From positions 124,001 through 188,000 of the forward strand of contig NZ_PVTP01000004.1 of NCBI RefSeq assembly GCF_003003285.1: DNA of 64,000 nucleotides, read 5' to 3'. Shown in pieces: positions 43,582 to 53,824 of this stretch. The DNA comes from Yoonia maritima (GTDB taxonomy: Bacteria > Pseudomonadota > Alphaproteobacteria > Rhodobacterales > Rhodobacteraceae). Position 1 is the first letter of the stretch. Every line of letters begins with the position of its first letter. A program made the translations under genes and the position numbers. Below the pieces are notes generated by a model. The model was not told where the DNA came from. It made no database searches and saw only the letters and a program-made list of their open reading frames with translations.

Positions 43582-45069
43582 ATGACTGCGGCCTTCGCTG
43601 GCCTATCGCGATGGACACGCTTTTGCATTCTGATGCTGACTGGCGCTATTGCCGGGCTTGGTCAAGCACCGCAGGATATGTGGTTCGCTACTGTATTCGC
43701 GCTGGCCCTAGTGATGGCGTTTCATTCTGCCACTGTATCCGCCCGACAAGCCGCCTTTCAAAGCTGGGCGTTTGGGGTAGGGTATTTTGCATTTTCATTG
43801 CGTTGGATCATAGAGCCGTTCTTGGTTGATGTTGCACGTCACGGATGGATGGCGCCCTTTGCAATCGCATTGATGGCAGCGGGCGCAGCCGCGTTTTGGG
43901 CGTGTTTTGCGTCTGTGTCTTACCGTTTCGCACCGCGTTCCCCGCTCGCATTGGGGGCGGGGCTTGTATGGGCTGAATTGACACGTTCACTGATATTAAC
44001 TGGTTTTCCTTGGGCATTACTCGGGCATATCTGGGTGCCGACTTCGCTTGCGCAATTGGCCGCATATGGCGGCCCGCATTTATTAACCTTGGTAACAGTC
44101 ATCGTGGCATGGGCTGTTTTTGCGCTATTCGGTCGCGCTCGTTTTGTCGGCGTTGCGGTGTTGGCTGCGCTGGTTGGTTTGGGGTGGTTTTGTGTTCCTT
44201 CCGCCGCACTTCTTGATGACGCCGCGCCGACCGTGCGTCTGGTACAGCCGAATGCGCCTCAGCATCAAAAGTGGGATCCTGAATTTCGCGAGACATTTGT
44301 GAACCGCATGGTCGAAATGACCGGGCAGGGCGATGTGCCTGACTTGATCGTATGGCCAGAAACAGCGGTGCCATATCTGCTGAATTACGTGCAATCAGAC
44401 CTCAGCCTGCTTGATGAGGCAGCAAGGGGGGCACCGTTAGTATTCGGGATCCAGCGTCGTGACGAGGCGCAGCAGTATTTCAATAGCTTGGTCGTTATGG
44501 GGCAGGGGGGTGTTCTACAGCAGATATACGATAAACGTCATCTTGTGCCGTTTGGTGAATATATTCCGGGTGGCGATCTTTTGGGCCGGTTCGGTATTCA
44601 TGGGCTTGCGACAACGGACGGGGCAGGATTTGCGTCCGGCGTGGCCGAGGCGCGGGTCAGTATTCCAGGCATCGGAGAGGCGATCCCGCTGATTTGCTAT
44701 GAAGGCATATTTGCCGAGGAACTTGATGGCATGACGAGCCGCCCTCGGTTTTTGCTGCTAATCACCAATGATGCATGGTTTGGGCAGGCTGCTGGCCCTT
44801 TCCAGCACCTTGCACAAGCGCGGTTGCGCGCGATTGAACAGGGGCTACCGATGGTTCGCGTGGCCAATACAGGCGTAAGTGCGATGATAGACCCGTATGG
44901 GCGTATCGTTGGGGCGTTGCCATTGAACATGGATGGGGTGATTGATCTGTCTCTACCTTCGGCGCTGCCTATTACGCTTTATGCGCGCTGGGGTGATTGG
45001 TTGCTGATCGTAGTAAACGCTTTATTAACGTTGGGGCTCTATGCGCTGTCTCGGCGCGATAGTGATTGA
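43582..45069 (+). CDS. lnt: Apolipoprotein N-acyltransferase
   Basis: 495 residues from ATG 43582. Five or six N-terminal membrane helices are followed by the nitrilase-like domain with its Glu-Lys-Cys triad: VWPETAVP (Glu), YDKRHLVPFGEY (Lys) and PLICYEG (Cys). Lnt N-acylates the first Cys of lipoproteins at the periplasmic face. Final gene of the miaB run. Confidence 0.94.
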   Translation: MTAAFAGLSRWTRFCILMLTGAIAGLGQAPQDMWFATVFALALVMAFHSATVSARQAAFQSWAFGVGYFAFSLRWIIEPFLVDVARHGWMAPFAIALMAAGAAAFWACFASVSYRFAPRSPLALGAGLVWAELTRSLILTGFPWALLGHIWVPTSLAQLAAYGGPHLLTLVTVIVAWAVFALFGRARFVGVAVLAALVGLGWFCVPSAALLDDAAPTVRLVQPNAPQHQKWDPEFRETFVNRMVEMTGQGDVPDLIVWPETAVPYLLNYVQSDLSLLDEAARGAPLVFGIQRRDEAQQYFNSLVVMGQGGVLQQIYDKRHLVPFGEYIPGGDLLGRFGIHGLATTDGAGFASGVAEARVSIPGIGEAIPLICYEGIFAEELDGMTSRPRFLLLITNDAWFGQAAGPFQHLAQARLRAIEQGLPMVRVANTGVSAMIDPYGRIVGALPLNMDGVIDLSLPSALPITLYARWGDWLLIVVNALLTLGLYALSRRDSD

Positions 45070-45107
45070 CGCGCACAAAACCGAGGCATAGACCCAACCG
45101 TAGTTCT

Positions 45108-45150
45108 GTCACAACGGCTTCCTGACGTGGCGGGTTAATTTACTGGAGCA
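45108..45150 (+). promoter_or_regulatory. SAM/SAH riboswitch upstream of metK
   Basis: The leader contains GTCACAACGGCTTCCTG, ACGTGGC, a TTAATTTACT stretch and TGGAGCA, which matches from memory the compact SAM/SAH riboswitch class of Rhodobacterales metK leaders. Its 3' end holds the ribosome site GGAG (45145-45148), nine bases before the metK ATG, so ligand-stabilised pseudoknot formation would hide the site and repress S-adenosylmethionine synthesis. Confidence 0.82.
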
Positions 45151-45157
45151 CTTCCCA

Positions 45158-46339
45158 ATGGCACGACAAAACTACACATTCACTTCGGAATCTGTTTCCG
45201 AGGGGCACCCGGATAAGGTGTGCGACCGGATTTCAGATGCAATCCTTGATGCATTTCTGTCCGAAGAACCCGAAGCGCGCGTTGCGTGCGAAACTTTTGC
45301 GACGACCAATCATGTGGTTATCGGCGGGGAAGTTGGGCTGTCTGATCAGTCCAAACTAAAAGACTATATGGGCCGTGTCGAAGACATCGCCCGCGCTTGT
45401 ATCAAAGACATTGGATACGAGCAGGACAAGTTCCACCACGCGACTTGTAAGATCACGAACTTGTTGCATGAACAGTCCGCGCATATCGCACAAGGTGTCG
45501 ATGCTGCAGCCGACAAAGATGAAGGTGCCGGCGACCAAGGTATCATGTTCGGCTATGCCACAACCGAAACCGAAGCACTGATGCCTGCACCGATCCAATA
45601 TGCACACGCAATGTTGCGTCGTTTAGCAGAGGTGCGTAAATCTGGCGAGGAGCCAACACTCCGCCCGGATGCGAAAAGCCAAGTTTCTGTCCGCTACGAA
45701 GACGGTAAGCCGGTTGAAGTCACATCGATTGTGCTTTCAACACAGCACCGTGATGAAGATCAGACGAGCGACGACATCCGCGCAATCGTAGAGCCGTACA
45801 TTCGCGAAGTTCTGCCTTCCGGGTTTATCACACCAAAAACTGAATGGTGGGTTAACCCAACGGGCAAATTCGTCATTGGTGGTCCTGATGGGGATGCTGG
45901 CCTGACTGGGCGTAAAATTATCGTGGATACATACGGTGGCGCTGCCCCGCATGGTGGCGGTGCGTTTTCTGGTAAAGACCCGACCAAGGTCGATCGCTCG
46001 GCCGCATATGCAGCACGCTATCTTGCGAAAAACGTTGTCGCTTCTGGTATGGCGAACCGTTGTACCATTCAGCTGAGCTATGCGATCGGAGTGGCCAAAC
46101 CGCTGTCGATCTATGCGGACACGCACGGCACTGGTGAGGTCAGCCCCGAACAGATCGAACGCGCAATCGCGCAGGTCATGGATTTGACACCACGCGGCAT
46201 TCGCAGCCACCTTGGTCTGAACAAACCTATCTATGAACGGACAGCGGCCTACGGTCACTTTGGTCGTGAACCAGATGCGGACGGCGGCTTTAGCTGGGAA
46301 CGCACTGACTTGGTCGAGGCTCTAAAAGCCGCAGTATAA
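45158..46339 (+). CDS. metK: S-adenosylmethionine synthetase
   Basis: 393 residues. Signature segments [13 protein letters not shown] (ATP), [12 protein letters not shown], the [26 protein letters not shown] phosphate loop ([18 protein letters not shown]) and the C-terminal region are intact. It makes S-adenosylmethionine from methionine and ATP. Controlled by the riboswitch directly upstream; a strong terminator follows. Confidence 0.96.
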   Translation: MARQNYTFTSESVSEGHPDKVCDRISDAILDAFLSEEPEARVACETFATTNHVVIGGEVGLSDQSKLKDYMGRVEDIARACIKDIGYEQDKFHHATCKITNLLHEQSAHIAQGVDAAADKDEGAGDQGIMFGYATTETEALMPAPIQYAHAMLRRLAEVRKSGEEPTLRPDAKSQVSVRYEDGKPVEVTSIVLSTQHRDEDQTSDDIRAIVEPYIREVLPSGFITPKTEWWVNPTGKFVIGGPDGDAGLTGRKIIVDTYGGAAPHGGGAFSGKDPTKVDRSAAYAARYLAKNVVASGMANRCTIQLSYAIGVAKPLSIYADTHGTGEVSPEQIERAIAQVMDLTPRGIRSHLGLNKPIYERTAAYGHFGREPDADGGFSWERTDLVEALKAAV

Positions 46340-46364
46340 AGCAGACAATCAGACTGTTTGATGA

Positions 46365-46389
46365 GGGCGCCACAGTGGCGCCCTTTTTT
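46365..46389 (+). terminator. Rho-independent terminator of metK
   Basis: GGGCGCCA-CAG-TGGCGCCC followed by TTTTTT, 26 bases after the metK stop codon. Confidence 0.93.
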
Positions 46390-46451
46390 CATGGGGGCTC
46401 TGCACGATTGAGGTAATTGCGCTGTGGCCACAGGCTTGGTAAGGCAGCGCC

Positions 46452-47165
46452 ATGAAAAATGATAGACATCCCTCGGGCGCTCCTTGGCGCAATTTCTATG
46501 GTCGCTTCCGTGGCAAGACGATCCGGACTAGTCAGCAGGACTATCTGGAAAACGATCTTTTGCCACTGTCGCCCGGCGCAATTAGCTGGGAGGAAAACCC
46601 GGATCGTAATCCACTTGACCTGAACGACGTGTTTCCGGGGAAGGATGTCTGGCTGGAAATCGGCTTTGGCGGTGGTGAGCATCTTGTTCACATGGCGGAA
46701 GTCTATCCTGACATTGGGCTGATCGGTTGCGAGCCGTTTATCAACGGTGTTGCGATGCTGCTTGGTAAAATTCGCAAGGCAGATGTTGATAACTTGCGCG
46801 TTCATCCGGGCGATGTGCGTGATCTGTTTGATGTTTTGCCTGACCACAGCCTGAGCAAAGTGTTCCTGAACTACCCTGACCCTTGGCCGAAAAAGCGCCA
46901 TCATCGCCGTCGTTTCGTGACACCTGAACATCTTTTGCCGCTGCATCGTGTGATGAAGCCGGGTGCAGAGCTGCGCGTCGCGACGGATATCACCGATTAT
47001 GTGCGTCAAACACTAGAGCAGGTGCCGCCTGCAGGCTTTGAATGGCTCGCGGAAGGTCCGACAGATTGGCGCGACCCGTGGTCCGATTGGATTTCGACGC
47101 GTTACGAGCAAAAAGCGCTCCGCGAAGGCCGTACGCCGCATTATCTGACCTTTCGGCGGGTGTGA
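46452..47165 (+). CDS. trmB: tRNA (guanine-N7)-methyltransferase
   Basis: 237 residues. SAM-binding motif WLEIGFGGGEHL and the tRNA-methyltransferase signature FLNYPDPWPKKRHHRRRF are both present. TrmB makes m7G46 in the tRNA variable loop. Independent gene between the metK terminator and aroA. Confidence 0.95.
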   Translation: MKNDRHPSGAPWRNFYGRFRGKTIRTSQQDYLENDLLPLSPGAISWEENPDRNPLDLNDVFPGKDVWLEIGFGGGEHLVHMAEVYPDIGLIGCEPFINGVAMLLGKIRKADVDNLRVHPGDVRDLFDVLPDHSLSKVFLNYPDPWPKKRHHRRRFVTPEHLLPLHRVMKPGAELRVATDITDYVRQTLEQVPPAGFEWLAEGPTDWRDPWSDWISTRYEQKALREGRTPHYLTFRRV

Positions 47166-47267
47166 CGTTGGCGCCTCCGGCGGGAGTATTTCGTACAAAG
47201 CGAGAGATAGAGTAGACCCTTTGCTAGCCCTGCGTTAAGACGCATTTGATTATTAAAGGAAAGTCTC

Positions 47268-48620
47268 ATGTCAGGTCACGGCACCCCTATTCCAATGACG
47301 TCACGCCCTTGCTGCCCATTGATGGGCGAGGCCAATGTGCCCGGCGACAAATCTATTTCGCACCGCTCGCTTATTCTGGGGGCGTTATCGGTTGGTGAAA
47401 CGCGTGTGACTGGCCTGTTAGAAGGCGAAGACGTGTTGGACACCGCAAAAGCGATGCGCGCATTTGGTGCAACTGTGACCGATCACGGTGGTGGTGAATG
47501 GTCTGTGCAAGGCGTCGGCGTTGGTGGTTTTGCTGAGCCTGAGAATGTGATCGACTGCGGGAACTCTGGCACTGGCGTGCGGTTGATAATGGGGGCGATG
47601 GCGACATCACCTATCACCGCAACCTTCACTGGTGACGCGTCGTTGAACAGCCGCCCTATGGGCCGCGTCACTGATCCGCTCGCATTGTTTGGAACGCAGG
47701 CTGTCGGTCGTCAGGGCGGTCGTTTGCCCATGACGCTGGTGGGCGCTGCTGATCCGGTGCCTGTGCGCTATGTGGTACCTGTGCCTTCGGCGCAGGTGAA
47801 ATCGGCCGTTCTGTTGGCTGGCTTGAATGCACCCGGTCAGACTGTGGTCATCGAAAAAGAAGCCACCCGCGATCATACTGAACGTATGCTGCAGGGCTTT
47901 GGTGCGACTTTGACTGTTGAGGAAACAGATGAAGGTCGCGTGATTACCTTGGATGGCCAGCCGGAATTGAAGGCGCAGACGATCGTTGTGCCGCGTGATC
48001 CATCCTCGGCGGCATTCCCTGTTTGTGCTGCGATTATTACACCGGGTTCGGATGTTCTGGTTCCCAATATCGGGCTGAACCCAACTCGAGCGGGCCTGTT
48101 CACCACCCTAAAGGAAATGGGCGCTGATCTGACTTACGAGAATATGCGCGAAGAAGGTGGCGAGCCTGTTGCTGACTTGCGTGCGAAGTTCTCTCCGAAC
48201 CTCAAAGGGATCGCTGTGCCGCCGGCGCGAGCGGCAAGTATGATCGACGAATACCCTGTGTTGTCCGTCGTTGCAGCCTTTGCGGAGGGTGTGACCGATA
48301 TGCAGGGTGTCAAAGAACTGCGGGTCAAAGAAAGCGACCGGATTGATGCGATGGCCAAGGGGCTACGGGCTGCTGGCGTCCAAGTGGATGAAGGTGACGA
48401 CTGGTGGAAAGTCACCGGGCTGGGCCATGGCAATGTGCCGGGCGGTGTGACCGTGGCCAGCGTGTTGGACCACCGGATTGCTATGTCGTTCATGGTGATG
48501 GGGATGGCGACGCAAAAGCCAATGACCGTAGATGATGGATCGCCTATCGCGACGTCTTTCCCGATTTTTGAGACACTGATGGGGAACCTTGGTGCGCAGC
48601 TTGTGCGCGACAACGCATGA
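47268..48620 (+). CDS. aroA: 3-Phosphoshikimate 1-carboxyvinyltransferase (EPSP synthase)
   Basis: 450 residues. [27 protein letters not shown] and the late [15 protein letters not shown] and DHRIAMSF motifs identify EPSP synthase, the sixth shikimate-pathway step. The residue after NSGTG is Val instead of the usual Ala found in glyphosate-sensitive class I enzymes, and the length fits class II or related alphaproteobacterial forms. AAAGGA precedes the ATG. Overlaps cmk by four bases. Confidence 0.94.
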   Translation: MSGHGTPIPMTSRPCCPLMGEANVPGDKSISHRSLILGALSVGETRVTGLLEGEDVLDTAKAMRAFGATVTDHGGGEWSVQGVGVGGFAEPENVIDCGNSGTGVRLIMGAMATSPITATFTGDASLNSRPMGRVTDPLALFGTQAVGRQGGRLPMTLVGAADPVPVRYVVPVPSAQVKSAVLLAGLNAPGQTVVIEKEATRDHTERMLQGFGATLTVEETDEGRVITLDGQPELKAQTIVVPRDPSSAAFPVCAAIITPGSDVLVPNIGLNPTRAGLFTTLKEMGADLTYENMREEGGEPVADLRAKFSPNLKGIAVPPARAASMIDEYPVLSVVAAFAEGVTDMQGVKELRVKESDRIDAMAKGLRAAGVQVDEGDDWWKVTGLGHGNVPGGVTVASVLDHRIAMSFMVMGMATQKPMTVDDGSPIATSFPIFETLMGNLGAQLVRDNA

Positions 48621-49225
48621 TGTTTACCGTCGCCATAGACGGTCCCGCTGCGGCAGGTAAGGGTACGATCAGCAAGGCGGTTGCTGCGCATTTTGGTTTT
48701 GCGCATCTGGATACTGGTTTGCTGTACCGGGCTGTGGGTGCCAAAGTGCTGGCCGGGGCTGAGCCGATTGCGGCGGCCCGTGCGCTTGATCCTGTTGATT
48801 TAGAGGACGATAGCTTGCGTACTCCGGCAGTTGCGCAAGCGGCGAGCGAGATTGCAGTGATTACCGAAGTTCGTAGCGCGCTTGTTGATTTTCAACAGAA
48901 ATTTGCGGGTCGTGATGGCGGTGCTGTGTTGGATGGCCGCGATATTGGGACGGTGATTTGTCCCGATGCGGGCGCGAAACTGTTTGTCACGGCGAGCGCG
49001 GAATGCCGCGCCGAACGGCGGTTCAAAGAGCTGACGGGCAAAGGGATGGACATCACGCTTGATCAAGTGCTGGCGGATGTGAAGGAACGCGACGCACGCG
49101 ACCGCAGCCGCGAAACAGCCCCCCTAATCCCCGCAGATGATGCAGTGCTGATTGATACATCTGACATGACGATTGATCAGGCCGTGGCACGCGCGATTGA
49201 GATCGTGCAGGCGCGCTTAGGTTAA
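48617..49225 (+). CDS. cmk: Cytidylate kinase
   Basis: 202 residues. P-loop [25 protein letters not shown] (acceptor site) and the [13 protein letters not shown] motif identify CMP kinase. It phosphorylates CMP and dCMP. Its usual downstream neighbour in alphaproteobacteria, rpsA, is found 1.6 kb further on, behind an insertion. Confidence 0.94.
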   Translation: MMFTVAIDGPAAAGKGTISKAVAAHFGFAHLDTGLLYRAVGAKVLAGAEPIAAARALDPVDLEDDSLRTPAVAQAASEIAVITEVRSALVDFQQKFAGRDGGAVLDGRDIGTVICPDAGAKLFVTASAECRAERRFKELTGKGMDITLDQVLADVKERDARDRSRETAPLIPADDAVLIDTSDMTIDQAVARAIEIVQARLG

Positions 49226-49525
49226 CACCGTACGGTGCTGAGCCACGCCCGCGCAACGTGCGGGCGGGTTAACGCGCATTTTTACCTTAAAAATATGAGA
49301 AATACCCGGTCTGCATCGCGTATGTTTTGCGTATGCACAGCGTATGGCTGGTTGTGTGGTTTTGAGGTGGGGTAGGCTGGTTAATGGGGTGTGCGTTAAG
49401 GATTGTTAGGATTTTGTGAATGTCGGCTGTGCTGGACAAAACCGACGTTGGTTGCACGTGCGTCAAGGTCCGCTTTCTTGGATCGTTCAACAAACGGTCG
49501 TTTTGGGAAGGTTCAAAATAACCCC
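49226..49525 (+). other. Intergenic region between cmk and the inserted orphan gene
   Basis: 300 bases without a supported gene. A hairpin CGCCCGC/GCGGGCG at 49246-49266 lies just after cmk and may end its transcript, though no T tract follows. The 18-base motif shared with 1566-1583 is at 49329-49346. Open frames on the plus strand here have poor coding character. Confidence 0.4.
49329..49346. repeat. 18-base motif shared with 1566-1583
   Basis: GCGTATGCACAGCGTATG differs at two positions from the copy at 1566-1583 and is likewise preceded by CATCGCGTA in the gap after a housekeeping gene. Confidence 0.4.
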
Positions 49526-50221
49526 CTATTGGGTTGCTTCGCCCAAACGCCATGTAGCAATTGTATTGTTCACGCGGCTAACGATGATGGTCATATCTGT
49601 TTCGGGGAAGAAGAAAGCATCATGGAGGTTCAACGTAGAAGCAGATTTCTCAAACTGCCCCATCCTTTGAACAAACTGGCTTTCGTTCCAAACTGTGCCA
49701 ACAGAAACGTTCTCCATAACCCATTTTTGTGCAACATTACGTTGATCAGCTTGATCTCTGCTTTCGCCTGATCCGCTTAGGGTGACATCAACAGCACCAA
49801 TAATTTCCTGCTCGATGGTTTTGGCTTGTTCCGTCCCATTTTCCGCCCCCCAACGAGGATAGAATGTGACGTCTGCTGTGTACTCGCCAGACGGCAGACT
49901 TTCAGACCTCCCATCAAGTTCGATAGTCTGCTCAGGTGAAGTTAATTCTATACGCTTGGACACGCCAATGAATGTGTCTGTTGGCGCTTGACCCTTTGCT
50001 GAAACACCCGCCATGACTTCCACAGGGAGAGGTATGTTTGTTGTCACAACTAACGACACAACGTAATCGCTAACTGGCGTTGCCTGAACCGAGATGAAAT
50101 AATCAGTAGGGTCTACATCTGGTATAGTGCCGTCAGCACTTTGAGTGACAGAAGTGCTGTAAAAGCTATAGGCAACAAAACTAACAATCACCAATCCAAC
50201 AACTAAAAGAACGTTTTTCAA
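49526..50221 (-). CDS. Exported or membrane-anchored orphan protein, inserted between cmk and rpsA
   Basis: 231 residues when started at the TTG at 50221, which has GAGGG eight bases upstream; an ATG at 50266 gives 15 more residues but no better site. A single N-terminal helix (NVLLVVGLVIVSFVAYSFY) anchors or exports the protein. The remainder is beta-rich with a repeated Thr/Ser/Val pattern (VVSLVVTTNIPLPVEV, SGEYTADVTFYPRWG) and one C-terminal helical part. I recognise no family. The 5' part is very A+T-rich (19 G+C in bases 50161-50220). It runs opposite to cmk and rpsA, which suggests acquisition. Confidence 0.6.
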   Translation of the reverse strand: MKNVLLVVGLVIVSFVAYSFYSTSVTQSADGTIPDVDPTDYFISVQATPVSDYVVSLVVTTNIPLPVEVMAGVSAKGQAPTDTFIGVSKRIELTSPEQTIELDGRSESLPSGEYTADVTFYPRWGAENGTEQAKTIEQEIIGAVDVTLSGSGESRDQADQRNVAQKWVMENVSVGTVWNESQFVQRMGQFEKSASTLNLHDAFFFPETDMTIIVSRVNNTIATWRLGEATQ

Positions 50222-50478
50222 TGAACTACCCTCACATACATTTCTGTTGGATACTTGATAGAGCATTGATGATCTACCCTCTGCTGAGAATACGCTTCAA
50301 CAAACGCTCCTTTTTGGCACATGTAAAATCGGCCCGTTTTGACGCTGCCAAAAAACCTGTTCAAAACCCAAGTGGTTGTTGAAGGTTTTAGGCTGTCCTT
50401 TGTTAGCGGACATCCATGCATAACGCTGCATCGGTCAAAGTGGGCTCACAGCTGCCGTTGGAATGGACTGCACCATAT

Positions 50479-50622
50479 GCCTTTGCGAATGCAAAGGCAG
50501 CGCCCCGGTCCGGGGCTCCGCCCGTTCGCCCCTGAAATGGTCCACTGGACCATTTCCAAGACGGGCTTCACCCTCCCTCATGGGGAGGGCGCTTCGTACC
50601 CACCCCGAGGTCCGGGCGGGGT
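50479..50622. repeat. Tandem array of five hairpins
   Basis: Five separate inverted repeats in about 145 bases: GCCTTTGC/GCAAAGGC (50479-50498), GCCCCG/CGGGGC (50502-50516), GAAATGGTCC/GGACCATTTC with a three-base loop (50534-50556), CCCTCCC/GGGAGGG (50571-50589), and ACCCCG/CGGGGT (50602-50622). The arms are perfect. Such arrays are either a dispersed palindromic repeat of the genome or a structured transcript end. Compare 2111-2216. Confidence 0.6.
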
Positions 50623-50640
50623 TTGTGATTGATAGAGAGG

Positions 50641-50859
50641 AATGAGTCAAAATCCCTTGCAAACTTGGGCAAACGGGCCTATACGCCGCCCTGTCGAAGC
50701 ATCGGAACAGGTGCGGGCGTGAGACTTGAGCGGGGTCGGGGATTAACCGGCCCTGTTGTTTTATGTCCGTTATGATGCCTAGACCAACTGAAATCCAAAG
50801 ACCGGCGGAGACAACCGCTCGGCCCGTATAAAACCAAAACGTTAGGAAAACGACGCCAC
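50641..50859 (+). promoter_or_regulatory. Leader region of rpsA
   Basis: About 220 bases with a GGGTCGG/CCGGCCC hairpin at 50733-50753 followed by a T-rich run, and further down GGCGGAGACAACCGCTCGG (50802-50822 region) capable of forming a second stem shortly before the ATG. The S1 gene is autoregulated through its leader in other bacteria; a similar role here is possible but not demonstrable from the sequence. Confidence 0.4.
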
Positions 50860-52536
50860 ATGGCTAATACAATGGAAGAGTTTGAAGCACTCTTGAACGA
50901 AAGCTTCGAAATGGACACACCGGCTGAAGGTTCGGTTGTCAAAGGCAAAGTCATCTCAATCGAGGCTGGCCAAGCTATCATCGACGTAGGCTACAAAATG
51001 GAAGGCCGCGTTGATCTTAAAGAATTCGCAAACCCAGGTGAAGACGCTGAACTGGCTGTTGGTGACACTGTAGAAGTGTTCCTGCGCCAAGTTGAGAACG
51101 CCAAAGGCGAAGCTGTTATCTCTCGTGAGATGGCGCGCCGTGAGGAAGCTTGGGATCGTCTGGAAAAAGCATATGCTGACGAAGAGCGCGTCGATGGCGC
51201 AATCTTTGGCCGCGTTAAAGGTGGTTTCACTGTAGATCTGGGCGGCGCGGTTGCGTTCTTGCCGGGTTCTCAGGTTGATGTACGCCCTGTACGCGATGCG
51301 GGCCCATTGATGGGTCTTAAGCAGCCGTTCCAGATCCTGAAAATGGACCGTCGTCGTGGCAACATCGTTGTTTCTCGTCGTGCTATCCTTGAAGAGTCTC
51401 GTGCTGAGCAGCGCGCCGAAGTTATCGGCAACCTGACTGAAGGCCAAGAAGTTGACGGCGTCGTCAAGAACATCACCGAATACGGTGCGTTCGTTGACCT
51501 TGGCGGTGTTGACGGTCTGCTGCACGTGACTGACATGGCATGGCGCCGTGTGAACCACCCATCCGAGATCCTCACAATTGGTGAGACGATCAAGGTGCAG
51601 GTCATCAAGATCAACAAAGAAACCCACCGTATCAGCCTTGGCATGAAGCAGCTGCAGGACGATCCATGGGATGCTGTTGAAGCGAAATTCAGCCTTGGTT
51701 CTGTTCATCAGGGTCGCGTGACAAACATCACTGATTACGGCGCATTCGTTGAGCTGGAAGCTGGTGTTGAAGGTCTTGTGCACGTTTCTGAAATGTCTTG
51801 GACAAAGAAAAACGTACACCCAGGCAAAATCGTGTCTACTTCGCAAGAAGTTGAAGTCATGGTTCTGGAAATCGACTCTGCTAAGCGTCGCGTTTCACTT
51901 GGCCTGAAGCAGACACAGCGCAACCCATGGGAAGTCTTTGCTGAGACACACCCTGAGGGCACTGAAGTCGAAGGCGAAGTCAAGAACATCACCGAATTCG
52001 GTCTGTTCATTGGCCTTGAAGGCGACATCGACGGCATGGTTCACCTGTCTGACCTGACATGGGAAGGCCGCGGCGAAGACGTCATCGGCGATTTCCGCAA
52101 AGGTGACGTTGTGAAAGCAAAGGTTGCTGAAGTTGACGTTGAGAAAGAGCGTATTTCTCTGTCCATCAAAGCACTGGACGGTGATCCGTTCGCAGAAGCT
52201 GTTGGCGGCGTGAAGCGCGGTTCGATCATCACTGTTGAAGTGACTAAGATCGAAGATGGCGGCATCGAAGTTGACTATGAAGGCGCGAAATCCTTCATCC
52301 GTCGTTCTGACCTGTCCCGTGACCGTGCAGAGCAGCGTCCAGAGCGTTTCGGCGTAGGCGACAAGGTCGACGTTCGCGTCACCAACATCGATTCCAAGAC
52401 ACGCAAGCTGGGTCTGTCGATCAAAGCACGCGAAATCGCTGAAGAAAAAGAAGCAGTTGAACAGTTCGGTTCTTCTGACTCTGGCGCATCCTTGGGTGAT
52501 ATCCTTGGTGCGGCTCTTAAAGGCGGCGACGAATAA
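50860..52536 (+). CDS. rpsA: 30S ribosomal protein S1
   Basis: 558 residues with six S1 (OB-fold) repeats, the standard number for proteobacterial S1; repeats 3-6 show the recurring G-x-V-x-x-I-T-[DE]-[YF]-G-[AL]-F pattern (for example GRVTNITDYGAFVEL and GEVKNITEFGLFIGL). S1 binds mRNA leaders and delivers them to the 30S subunit. Codon choice is visibly biased toward preferred codons, as for highly expressed genes. A strong terminator follows. Confidence 0.97.
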   Translation: MANTMEEFEALLNESFEMDTPAEGSVVKGKVISIEAGQAIIDVGYKMEGRVDLKEFANPGEDAELAVGDTVEVFLRQVENAKGEAVISREMARREEAWDRLEKAYADEERVDGAIFGRVKGGFTVDLGGAVAFLPGSQVDVRPVRDAGPLMGLKQPFQILKMDRRRGNIVVSRRAILEESRAEQRAEVIGNLTEGQEVDGVVKNITEYGAFVDLGGVDGLLHVTDMAWRRVNHPSEILTIGETIKVQVIKINKETHRISLGMKQLQDDPWDAVEAKFSLGSVHQGRVTNITDYGAFVELEAGVEGLVHVSEMSWTKKNVHPGKIVSTSQEVEVMVLEIDSAKRRVSLGLKQTQRNPWEVFAETHPEGTEVEGEVKNITEFGLFIGLEGDIDGMVHLSDLTWEGRGEDVIGDFRKGDVVKAKVAEVDVEKERISLSIKALDGDPFAEAVGGVKRGSIITVEVTKIEDGGIEVDYEGAKSFIRRSDLSRDRAEQRPERFGVGDKVDVRVTNIDSKTRKLGLSIKAREIAEEKEAVEQFGSSDSGASLGDILGAALKGGDE

Positions 52537-52563
52537 GTCACCGCTTAGGCGTTACGAAACCAC

Positions 52564-52594
52564 CCCGTCGCAGGAAACTGCGGCGGGTTTTTTT
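52564..52594 (+). terminator. Rho-independent terminator of rpsA
   Basis: CCCGTCGCAG-GAAA-CTGCGGCGGG (one T-G pair) followed by seven T residues, 27 bases after the stop codon. Confidence 0.95.
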
Positions 52595-52681
52595 GATTAT
52601 TTCTATTCGTGCGTTTGTGCCCAATTCAAAATTGCATCCTTTGGCGGCAACGGCTAGCCATAGCGCAAAGGAGACCTGTTT

Positions 52682-53824
52682 ATGCCTATCGATCCCGTTG
52701 CTTTGACCGCCGATCTAATTCGTTGCCCTTCGGTGACCCCGGTTGAGGGGGGGGCGCTTGTGTTGTTGGAAAAGCTACTAACCGAGGGTGGGTTTACCTG
52801 CACACGTGTTGATCGCGGTGGTATTGCTAATCTTTATGCCCGTTGGGGGCGTCAGGGTGCGAACCGGACGTTTGGGTTTAATGGTCACACGGATGTTGTG
52901 CCGATTGGTAACCAGGATGATTGGACGGTTGACCCGTTCGGCGCGGAAATCAAAGACGGGTACATGTACGGTCGTGGCGCGACTGATATGAAATCGGGTG
53001 TTGCAGCATTTGCGGCGGCTGCCATTGATTTTGTGCAAGATACCCCGCCTGACGGCGCTGTTGTGCTCGCGATCACTGGCGATGAAGAGGCGGATGCGCT
53101 GGACGGTACAACTGCTTTGCTTGACTGGATGGCCGCGAACAATGAAGTAATGTCTGTTTGCCTTGTGGGCGAGCCGACCTGTCCAAGCGAGATGGGTGAA
53201 ACCATGAAGATCGGGCGACGCGGGTCGTTGACGGCTTGGTTTACTGTGAATGGTGAGCAGGGGCATTCGGCCTATCCGCACCGCGCCAACAACCCGTTGC
53301 CGGCGATGGCGCGTTTGGTGGACCGGTTATCGTCGCATGTGTTGGACGAAGGGACGGATCATTTCGACCCGTCGACATTGGCTGTGGTTACGATTGACAC
53401 GGGCAACCCGGCAACCAACGTGATCCCCGCGTCATGTACCGCCGCAGTGAATGTCCGTTTCAACGACGCGCACAGCAGTCAGTCGATTATTGATTGGTTT
53501 GCTGAGGAAGTCGCGCAGATCAAAGGCACCTTTGGCGTTGATATTGATACTAAGGTCAAAGTGTCTGGCGAAAGCTTTGTCACGCCGCCGGGCGATTTAT
53601 CTGACTTGATTGGAAATGCCGTCAAGGCCGAGACTGGACGTACACCAGAGCTATCTACATCCGGGGGCACTTCGGATGCGCGTTTCGTGAAAAATCATTG
53701 CCCGGTTGTCGAATTTGGGCTTGTTGGTAAGACTATGCATCAGGTCGATGAACGCGTGTTGGTCGCGCAGATTAGTCAGCTCAAGGCGATCTATAAACGC
53801 ATCCTGACGGATTATTTCGCATGA
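52682..53824 (+). CDS. dapE: Succinyl-diaminopimelate desuccinylase
   Basis: 380 residues, M20 metallopeptidase family. Zinc-binding GHTDVVPIG, catalytic [12 protein letters not shown] and [10 protein letters not shown] are present, with the late His in [10 protein letters not shown]. DapE removes succinate from N-succinyl-LL-diaminopimelate in lysine and peptidoglycan precursor synthesis. The stop overlaps the next start (ATGA). Confidence 0.94.
   Translation: MPIDPVALTADLIRCPSVTPVEGGALVLLEKLLTEGGFTCTRVDRGGIANLYARWGRQGANRTFGFNGHTDVVPIGNQDDWTVDPFGAEIKDGYMYGRGATDMKSGVAAFAAAAIDFVQDTPPDGAVVLAITGDEEADALDGTTALLDWMAANNEVMSVCLVGEPTCPSEMGETMKIGRRGSLTAWFTVNGEQGHSAYPHRANNPLPAMARLVDRLSSHVLDEGTDHFDPSTLAVVTIDTGNPATNVIPASCTAAVNVRFNDAHSSQSIIDWFAEEVAQIKGTFGVDIDTKVKVSGESFVTPPGDLSDLIGNAVKAETGRTPELSTSGGTSDARFVKNHCPVVEFGLVGKTMHQVDERVLVAQISQLKAIYKRILTDYFA

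Noticed and set aside
49403-49771. 122-codon plus-strand frame opposite the orphan exported protein
   Set aside because: No ribosome site, Cys/Ser-rich shadow composition, and it crosses from intergenic DNA into the antisense of the leftward gene.
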